Assembly (NCBI GenBank): GCA_036396755.1
Contig: DASWKG010000102.1
Coordinates: 1-11,471, forward strand
DNA from: DASWKG01 sp036396755
Lineage (GTDB): Bacteria; Actinomycetota; UBA4738; CALAEC01
DNA: 11,471 nucleotides
Reading direction: 5' to 3'
A program made the translations under genes and the position numbers. The notes below the pieces were generated by a model. The model did no database searches and was not told where the DNA came from. It was given only the letters and a program-made list of their open reading frames with translations. Within the stretch, counting starts at the first letter, position 1. Each line of letters starts with the position of its first letter. Below are positions 6,441 through 11,471 of the stretch, one piece after another.

Positions 6441-7670
6441 GTGGGGCCGTTCGCCAACCGAGATCTCCGGATCATCGTCGTCGCGTACGGCCTCTCCTCG
6501 CTCGGCGACTACCTGGCGCTCATCACGTTGACGCTTCGCGTCGCGGACCTCACCGACTCGGGCTGGGCGATCTCGGGGCTGCTGCTCGCGGGGCTGGTTC
6601 CCCTCGTGGTGCTGGCTCCGGTGGCGGGCTATCTGGTCGACCGATTCGAGACGGCGCGCGTGTTGACCCTCACCGCCCTCGCGCAGACCGGCATCGCGCT
6701 GCTGCTCGTGCCGCTCGACTCGCCGGCGGCCATCCTCGCGCTCTTCGCCACGCTCTCGGCCGGCTTCGCGATCACCCAGCCGGCGCTGTTCGCGCTGACC
6801 CCGGTGGCGGTGGGGGAGGAGAAGACGACCGAGGCGAACGCCTACCTCGAGATGGCGCGCTGGGGAGGAGCCACCCTCGGGCCGCTGCTCGCCGGATGGA
6901 TCACCGCCACCGCGGGCCCCGACGTGGCCCTGTTCGGGAACGCTGCGACCTTCCTGATGGTGGCGCTGGCCGTCCCGCTCCTGCGGGTCCGCCGGCCGCC
7001 GAGCCAGGTGGCCGAGGCGGGGACGCGCAAGGGCGAGATGCGAAGGGGCATCACCTACCTTGCCCGCGACCGCACGCTGGCGCTCGTGGCCGGGGCGGTC
7101 GCGCTGATGGTGGTGTTCGCGGCGGTCGACAACGTCGCGGAGGTCTTCTTCGCCAGGGACGTGCTCGGTGCGGGCGATGTGGGGTACGGCGCGCTGATCA
7201 CCGCGTGGACGCTCGGCATGGTGGCTGGGGCGAGCGGCATCGGGCGGCGGCTCCCCGACCGCTTCCTCGCACGTGCCGTCTTGCTCGGGCCCGTTGGTGG
7301 TGGGGCCGCCATCGCCCTCGCGGCCGCGATGCCAAGCGTCCCACTCGCCCTCGCCGCGTTCCTCGTCGGAGGGGTCGCGAACGGGGTGGAGCTGGTCGCG
7401 ATGCGGAGCCTCATCCACCGTCGCGCGCCGGAGCACCTCCGCGGCCGGGTGTTTGCCGCGTACTACGGCGTCGTGAACGCGGCGCAGATCGCGGCGATGG
7501 GCCTGGGCGGCGCGCTGATGTCGGCGGCGGGAGCACGGGCGTCGCTCCTCATCGGCGGGCTGGGCACGCTGGCGGTCGGGGCCGGCGGGCTGCTCCTGTA
7601 CGCGTGGGCGGCGGCTCGGAAGCGGCTCGATCCGGCGACGAACCCGGGCTACTCGACGACCGACTCGTAG
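6441..7670 (+). CDS. MFS transporter, probable drug or metabolite exporter
   Basis: A 409-residue polytopic membrane protein of the major facilitator superfamily, with about 12 hydrophobic helices in two halves. The central loop, around residues 183-207, is basic and polar (RVRRPPSQVAEAGTRKGEMR). The loop 2-3 signature appears as GYLVDRFETARVL (63-75). HRRAPEHLRGRVFAAYYGV (326-344) is the segment seen in EntS/MFS_3-type exporters. This points to proton-driven efflux, but the substrate cannot be told. Start GTG 6441 has a purine-rich AGAAGAGG just upstream, with short spacing. It sits on the strand opposite to the genes on both sides: divergent from ftsH, and convergent on hpt with a 22-bp overlap of the coding ends. 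It looks like an insertion into an otherwise conserved minus-strand block. Confidence 0.9.
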   Translation: MGPFANRDLRIIVVAYGLSSLGDYLALITLTLRVADLTDSGWAISGLLLAGLVPLVVLAPVAGYLVDRFETARVLTLTALAQTGIALLLVPLDSPAAILALFATLSAGFAITQPALFALTPVAVGEEKTTEANAYLEMARWGGATLGPLLAGWITATAGPDVALFGNAATFLMVALAVPLLRVRRPPSQVAEAGTRKGEMRRGITYLARDRTLALVAGAVALMVVFAAVDNVAEVFFARDVLGAGDVGYGALITAWTLGMVAGASGIGRRLPDRFLARAVLLGPVGGGAAIALAAAMPSVPLALAAFLVGGVANGVELVAMRSLIHRRAPEHLRGRVFAAYYGVVNAAQIAAMGLGGALMSAAGARASLLIGGLGTLAVGAGGLLLYAWAAARKRLDPATNPGYSTTDS

Positions 7671-8206
7671 ACCTCGGCCTTCAGCGTGCCCACGTAGGGG
7701 AGGTTCCGGTAGCGCTCGGCGTAGTCGAGCCCGTAGCCCACCACGAACACCGGCGGGATCTCGAACCCCCGGTACTTGATGGGCACCGGCACCTGCGTCA
7801 CCTCGCTCTTCTGCAGGAGCGCGCACACCTCGAGGCTCGCCGGCTTGCGGGTCCGCAGGTTCTTGAGGAGGTACGCGAGCGTGAGCCCGGAGTCGACGAT
7901 GTCCTCGACGAGCAGGACGTGCTGGCCCTCGATGTCGTGGTCGAGGTCCTTCATGATGCGCACCACGCCCGACGTTTTGGTCGCCGCGCCGTAGGAGGAA
8001 ACCGCCATGAAGTCGAACTGCAGCGGCAGGTGGATGTGGCGGGAGAGGTCGGCCATCACGACGAAGGCGCCCTTCAGGACGCCGACGAGCAGGATGTCGC
8101 GGTCTCGGTAGTCCTCGGTGATCCGGTCGCCGAGCTCGCGGATCTTCGACTGGATCTCCTCATCGGTGATGAGGACCTTCTCGATGTCGTTCTCGTAGAC
8201 CTTCAC
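7649..8206 (-). CDS. hpt: Hypoxanthine phosphoribosyltransferase
   Basis: A 185-residue purine salvage enzyme that joins hypoxanthine (and usually guanine) with PRPP to give IMP or GMP in the cytosol. The PRPP-binding motif is VLLVEDIVDSGLTL (97-110). GVLKGA (42-47) is the pyrophosphate loop and SYG (71-73) lies in the flexible catalytic loop. Lys144 in VPIKYRGFEIP contacts the purine, and the Asp of VGYGLDYAERYR (161) completes the site. Length and motif order are normal. The start GTG 8206 has a GGAGG Shine-Dalgarno 4 nt upstream and overlaps the tilS stop (GTGA). The frame stays open far upstream, but that is the shadow of tilS. The tilS-hpt pairing is a known bacterial arrangement. The 3' end overlaps the convergent MFS gene. 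Confidence 0.96.
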   Translation of the reverse strand: MKVYENDIEKVLITDEEIQSKIRELGDRITEDYRDRDILLVGVLKGAFVVMADLSRHIHLPLQFDFMAVSSYGAATKTSGVVRIMKDLDHDIEGQHVLLVEDIVDSGLTLAYLLKNLRTRKPASLEVCALLQKSEVTQVPVPIKYRGFEIPPVFVVGYGLDYAERYRNLPYVGTLKAEVYESVVE

Positions 8207-9234
8207 GCGTCCTCCCCCCGGGAGAGACGAACATACTCTCTGTCCCGAACGGCCGCCAAGGCGCCGGGCAGGTCGGCGCGCCGCTTCGGCCGCCCCGCGG
8301 CGAGGTCGAGGACCGCCCGCACGTGCGACGCCTCGACGTCGCCCCAGAGCTCGCCGCCCAGCGCCGCCGCCAGCCGGAGCGCGTGCCGCACGACCCGTGA
8401 GGCGACCGGGAGGGGCAGCGCGACCAGCGAGGCGGCGTGGAGCCGCACCTCGCCCTCCCCGATCTCGACGATCGAGCCGGCGGCCTCGGAGGCGAGCCCC
8501 TCGAGGAACGCGGCGTCGGCCCGGACGTGCTCGGCCGTGCGGGCCAGCGTCGGGACGAGGCCGCGGTCGAGCTCCCGCTCGAGCGCCGGGAGGACGCGCT
8601 GGCGGATGCGAACGCGCAGGAAGCGGGGGTCGGCGTTCGCCGGGTCCTGCCGCGGCCGCAGGCCGAGCGAGCGGCAGAACGCGGCCGTCTCCTCGCGGCG
8701 CGTCTCCAGCAGGGGGCGGACGGCGGCCAGCCCGAGGGGTGGAGCGGTGGCGACCGGCGCCATGCCGGCGACGGCCTCGAGCCCGCCGCCCCTCGCGAGG
8801 CCGAGCAGGACCGTCTCGGCCTGATCGTCCATCGTGTGGCCAAGCGCCAGGCGATCGGCGCCGGCCTCGACGGCGGCCTCCGAGAGCGCCGCGTAGCGGA
8901 CCGTCCGCGCCCACGCCTCGACCGACGCCCCCGCGGGAGGCGACTCGGCCGCCTCGCGCACGACGAACGCGACGCGGAGCTTCGCGGCCTGCCGCCTCAC
9001 GTAGGCGGCGTGCTCGGCGGACGCGGCGTGCAGCCGGTGGTCGAAGTGGAAGGCGACGACCGAGATGCGGAGCAGCCGGCGCAGCGACGTCAGCGCGTGG
9101 AGCAGACAGACGGAGTCGGGCCCGCCCGAGCACGCGACCATCACCGTGTCGCGCGGTTGGAACAGCTCGGCGCGGCGGGAGAAGGCGGTGACCTGCTGGA
9201 GGACGCGACTCACGGCGTGAGGACGCCGGGTCAC
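8203..9234 (-). CDS. tilS: tRNA(Ile)-lysidine synthetase
   Basis: A 343-residue PP-loop ATPase that attaches lysine to C34 of the CAU-anticodon tRNA-Ile so that it reads AUA. It is normally essential. The ATP-binding PP-loop is CSGGPDS (35-41). FHFDHRLH (62-69) matches the family's VDHGLR block. LALGHTMDDQAETVLLGLAR (129-148) is the conserved second core motif, and DPANADPRFLRVRIRQRVLP (197-216) is the tRNA-contacting segment, with Val where Asn is common. The length fits the shorter actinobacterial form. GTG 9234 lies 4 bp after the zincin stop. An in-frame GTG at 9213 is a possible alternative. It overlaps hpt downstream by 4 bp. Confidence 0.94.
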   Translation of the reverse strand: MTRRPHAVSRVLQQVTAFSRRAELFQPRDTVMVACSGGPDSVCLLHALTSLRRLLRISVVAFHFDHRLHAASAEHAAYVRRQAAKLRVAFVVREAAESPPAGASVEAWARTVRYAALSEAAVEAGADRLALGHTMDDQAETVLLGLARGGGLEAVAGMAPVATAPPLGLAAVRPLLETRREETAAFCRSLGLRPRQDPANADPRFLRVRIRQRVLPALERELDRGLVPTLARTAEHVRADAAFLEGLASEAAGSIVEIGEGEVRLHAASLVALPLPVASRVVRHALRLAAALGGELWGDVEASHVRAVLDLAAGRPKRRADLPGALAAVRDREYVRLSRGEDA

Positions 9235-9238
9235 GGCG

Positions 9239-10291
9239 CTACCGGGCCGCGACCCGCTGGACCCAGGCCGCGGGGTGCCTGATCTCCTCGAGCGTGGGGA
9301 GGTTCGACTCGCGCTCCCACACCCGGTTGAAGCCCTCCATCCCCGCCGCCTCGACGACCGCGGCCACGAAGCGCTCGCCCTGGTCGTACTGGCTGGCCTT
9401 CGCCTCGAAGCCGATCGCGCGCTGGAGGACGCGGGAAGGGCCCTGGGCCTGGCGGCGACGCTGCAGCACCCGCCGCATCCGGGGAGCCGAGGGAACGTGG
9501 TCGGGCGACAGCGCGTGCATCGCGTGGTTCGCGTGCCCCTCGAGCAGCGACATCACGGCCTGCATGCGGTGGAAGGTGTCGCGCTGCTCGGGCGTCATGA
9601 ACAGCGACACGAACCCCACGCCGCGCCAGCGGCCGCGCCGCTTCGCCTCCTCGACCGCGCGACGCAGGGTCTCGGCGAGCCGGCGGGCGTCGAGGTCGAT
9701 GGACGTGAGGTACTCGTCGATCAGGCCGAGGACGTGCCCGCGCAGCCACGGCACGCCGTCGAACTGCAGGCGGTGGGTGACCTCGTGGAGGGAGATCCAC
9801 AGCCGGAACTCCTTCGGGTCGAAGGCGAAGCGCCGCTCGATGCCGACGATGTTCGGGCCCACGAAGTAGAGGAGGTCGCGGTCGTCGGGGGGGAGGAAGA
9901 GGTCGTACTGGCCGAGCACCTTCCGGCCGACGTAGCCCAGGAGCATCCCCACCTGGGTCCCGAGCGTCTTGCGGCGGACCGTGGCCATCGCGCCGCTCGA
10001 GCCCTGCTGCTCGAGCCGCCGCGCGAGCGGCCGCAGGACGGTCTCGAAGCTCCGGAGGTTCCGCTCGACCCACTCGTCGCGAGTCATGACCCAGGGGCGC
10101 GTGGAGGGGCCCTCCGGCTGCAGGCCCGTCAGCTCCACGACGAGCGACTCGGCGCGCGTGACGGCGGCGGCGACCTCCTCGCGGAGCCGCGCCCGCTCGG
10201 CGCTTCCGGTGGCGGGCCCGGAGCCGGCCAGCGTGCCTCCGACGCGGTTGGCGGTTCCCCAGTCGAGGATCGCGGTGGGCGCGGAGGTCAC
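9239..10291 (-). CDS. F420-associated zincin-like metallopeptidase (DUF2342 family)
   Basis: A 350-residue protein that I assign to the DUF2342 / zinicin-like metallopeptidase family, annotated as associated with coenzyme F420 producers. The zinc motif is HEVTHRLQF (His169, Glu170, His173), and MSLLEGHANHAM (247-258) likely gives the third ligand, Glu251. The N-terminal AILDWGTANRVGG and YVGPN-like FVGPNIVGIERRF blocks also fit the family as I recall it. There is no signal peptide, so it should be cytosolic. Its substrate is not established. The start GTG 10291 overlaps the previous stop (GTGA), and tilS follows after 4 bp. In mycobacteria the same gene also sits just before tilS and hpt, so the linkage is old. 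Family membership is confident. A direct role in F420 metabolism is not shown here. Confidence 0.88.
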   Translation of the reverse strand: MTSAPTAILDWGTANRVGGTLAGSGPATGSAERARLREEVAAAVTRAESLVVELTGLQPEGPSTRPWVMTRDEWVERNLRSFETVLRPLARRLEQQGSSGAMATVRRKTLGTQVGMLLGYVGRKVLGQYDLFLPPDDRDLLYFVGPNIVGIERRFAFDPKEFRLWISLHEVTHRLQFDGVPWLRGHVLGLIDEYLTSIDLDARRLAETLRRAVEEAKRRGRWRGVGFVSLFMTPEQRDTFHRMQAVMSLLEGHANHAMHALSPDHVPSAPRMRRVLQRRRQAQGPSRVLQRAIGFEAKASQYDQGERFVAAVVEAAGMEGFNRVWERESNLPTLEEIRHPAAWVQRVAAR

Positions 10292-10902
10292 GCGCCCTCG
10301 CCCGGCGGGCGAGCGGCCTTGATCGAGGCGGACTTGGCCCGCCCCTCGGCGATCCGGCGGTCGACGCCCTTGGCGAGCTGCTCCTCGAGGACGCGCCGAT
10401 AGGTCTCGGCGTCACCGCCCTTCGGCACGTTCGGGTCGACCGGGCCCGAGGGAGCCGCGGGCGCGGGAGTCGCCGGTTCCGGTGCGGGGGCCGGGGCGGG
10501 AGCCGGTTCGGGTTCGGGAGCGGGCTGAGGAGGGGCCTCGGCGGCGGGAGCGGGGGCTGCCGGTGGGCTCACAGCCGGAGCCGGAGCCGGGGCCTGCGCG
10601 ACGACCGGCGCCGGGTAGGCCGGGGCGTTGACCCCGGCGTACTGCGGCGGCGGCTTCGGCAGCTTCACCTCTTCCCGCCCGTAGAACCGGGGGGAGAGGC
10701 GCACGTAGGAGAGCGCGACCAGCATGAAGAGCCCGCCGGCCCCGAGCACCAGAGGGAACGACAGCCAGTAGGTCCAGGGCTTCGACGCCTCGGGGGTGGT
10801 CCCGGGGACCGGGGTCTGCGCCCAGGCGAGGACCGGCGTGAGCAGCACCGCCCCGAAGACTAGGGCGGCGACCAGCCGTTTCGGAGCCCGGGGCGCGCGC
10901 AT
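10288..10902 (-). CDS. Exported or membrane protein with Pro/Ala-rich linker, function unknown
   Basis: A 204-residue protein of no family I can name. Residues 1-28 look like a signal peptide or first membrane helix (MRAPRAPKRLVAALVFGAVL, then LAWA/QT). A second helix spans about 48-66 (SFPLVLGAGGLFMLVALSYV). Residues 97-151 are a low-complexity Pro/Ala/Glu linker (APAPAPAV, EPEPAPAPAPAPEP). The C-terminus (158-198) is charged and probably helical: GGDAETYRRVLEEQLAKGVD, then RRIAEGRAKSASIKAAR. If the first segment is cleaved, the linker and helix would be cytoplasmic behind a single anchor. ATG 10902 sits 7 nt after a good -10 box. It overlaps the zincin start by 4 bp, so the two are probably made together. 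Confidence 0.8.
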   Translation of the reverse strand: MRAPRAPKRLVAALVFGAVLLTPVLAWAQTPVPGTTPEASKPWTYWLSFPLVLGAGGLFMLVALSYVRLSPRFYGREEVKLPKPPPQYAGVNAPAYPAPVVAQAPAPAPAVSPPAAPAPAAEAPPQPAPEPEPAPAPAPAPEPATPAPAAPSGPVDPNVPKGGDAETYRRVLEEQLAKGVDRRIAEGRAKSASIKAARPPGEGA

Positions 10903-10909
10903 CGCGCGG

Positions 10910-10939
10910 ATTCTAGCAACGACGCTACGCGACCGTGAA
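10910..10939 (-). promoter_or_regulatory. Promoter of the Pro/Ala protein-zincin-tilS-hpt run (leaderless layout)
   Basis: On the minus strand: TTCACG (-35, 10939-10934, 4 of 6), an 18-nt spacer, then TAGAAT (-10, 10915-10910, 5 of 6). Seven nucleotides separate the -10 from ATG 10902, so the transcript should begin at or next to the A of the start codon, with no room for a ribosome binding site. The -35 lies inside the 3' end of the upstream cupredoxin gene. Confidence 0.6.
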
Positions 10940-11471
10940 CTCGGCCTTCATGCCCAGCTCGAGGTGGGCCTTCCCGGTCTCGACGTCGGGGAAGAAGCAG
11001 GCCACGACGTACGGCCCGGCCTCGAAGTCCGTGGTGAGCCACAGCCTGCCGCCGGGGGCCGGAGCGATCGAGAAGAACGTTCCCTGCAGGTCCTCCTCGG
11101 GGCTGGACAGAACCTCCTCCGACGTGCCCATCGCGCCGGTGAATTCGTGTCCCTGCTCGCCCGCGTTCGTCAGCAGCACCGTGGCCTCGCCGGCGGGGAC
11201 GTCGCCCGAGAACTGGAAGTAGTACTCGGCGATCTCCACCTCGACGTCCACGGCCGGCTCCTCGACCGGCTCCCCCGATGCGGCGGTGACGGCGAAGGGC
11301 GCGGGCTGCTCCAGCCCCTCCCCCAGCACCATGTAGTCGCCCTCCGGGAACTCGACCGTGACCTCGCTGGACGCGCCGGGCTTCGTCTCCGGCGTCGACC
11401 CCGCCGGTGTGATGAGCGCGAACCCCGCCTCCTCGCCCTCGGTCTCGAACGCCTCGGCCACGTCCTCGGCC
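10925..11471 (-). CDS. Cupredoxin-like protein (5' end off the window)
   Basis: The frame is open through the right edge. A GTG at 11461 is in frame, but the codons upstream (Ala-Glu-Asp) fit the coding sequence, so the gene is probably cut by the window. At least 181 residues are present. Counting from GTG 11461, the C-terminal half (about 72-178) is a cupredoxin domain with plausible type 1 copper ligands: His105 in QGHEFTG, Cys155 in VVACFFPD, His166 and Met171 in KAHLELGMKAEFTV. The preceding segment (about 13-60) looks like the end of a second such domain (SSEVTVEFPEGDYMVLGE ... FAVTA) but has no Cys or His at the matching places. Such proteins are normally exported electron carriers or copper binders. 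The signal peptide, if any, lies outside the window. The TAG stop at 10925 is 22 bp before the next gene. Confidence 0.75.
   Translation of the reverse strand, partial: AEDVAEAFETEGEEAGFALITPAGSTPETKPGASSEVTVEFPEGDYMVLGEGLEQPAPFAVTAASGEPVEEPAVDVEVEIAEYYFQFSGDVPAGEATVLLTNAGEQGHEFTGAMGTSEEVLSSPEEDLQGTFFSIAPAPGGRLWLTTDFEAGPYVVACFFPDVETGKAHLELGMKAEFTVA

Noticed and set aside
6359..6475. ftsH starting at ATG 6475
   Set aside because: The extra 39 residues do not look like FtsH, would overlap the divergent MFS start, and would put the best -10 box inside the gene.
6018..7826. 602-codon minus-strand open frame spanning the MFS gene and ftsH start
   Set aside because: Composition is Arg/Glu/His-rich without domains, and the MFS protein on the plus strand has clear membrane helices and motifs.

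Overview
The window is GC-rich, gene-dense DNA that reads as the chromosome of an actinobacterium (phylum Actinomycetota). The exact class cannot be fixed from this sequence. Evidence for the phylum is the codon use, the frequent GTG starts, and the minus-strand order (F420-associated zincin, tilS, hpt, ftsH, folE). From general knowledge this matches the dacB-DUF2342-tilS-hpt ... ftsH-folE neighbourhood of mycobacteria and relatives. The zincin family itself is typical of F420-producing actinobacteria.

Left part (1-3780): a small cluster of exported proteins. It holds the N-terminus of an unrecognised secreted protein (minus, runs off the left edge), a secreted FG-GAP/VCBS-type beta-propeller (minus), and a divergent secreted amidase-signature hydrolase (plus). 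A fourth signal-peptide ORF is translationally coupled to the amidase but is cut short. The same 12-bp perfect palindrome, GTGCACGTGCAC, lies about 40 bp upstream of each of the intact starts, which suggests one shared regulator. The fourth ORF runs into two tandem 53-55 bp hairpin-forming repeats that fill the gap to the convergent folE gene.

Middle and right part (3783-11471): a conserved housekeeping block on the minus strand. In transcription order it contains a cupredoxin-like protein (5' end off the window), a signal-peptide/TM protein with a Pro/Ala-rich linker, the zincin, tilS (tRNA-Ile lysidine synthesis), hpt (purine salvage), ftsH (membrane AAA+ protease) and folE (GTP cyclohydrolase I). 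Most neighbours overlap by 4 bp (GTGA or ATGA), so they are probably translationally coupled. A plus-strand MFS exporter is inserted between hpt and ftsH. It converges on hpt with a 22-bp overlap and diverges from ftsH. Two promoters on the minus strand (before the Pro/Ala protein and before ftsH) have a -10 box 7-8 nt from the start codon, which suggests leaderless mRNAs.

Most of the window is ordinary chromosomal content. The parts least explained by known genes are the shared palindrome, the tandem hairpin repeats with a conserved internal mismatch, and the truncated coupled ORF. No RNA genes, CRISPR array, transposase or phage genes were seen, and no gene-free stretch exceeds 300 bases.
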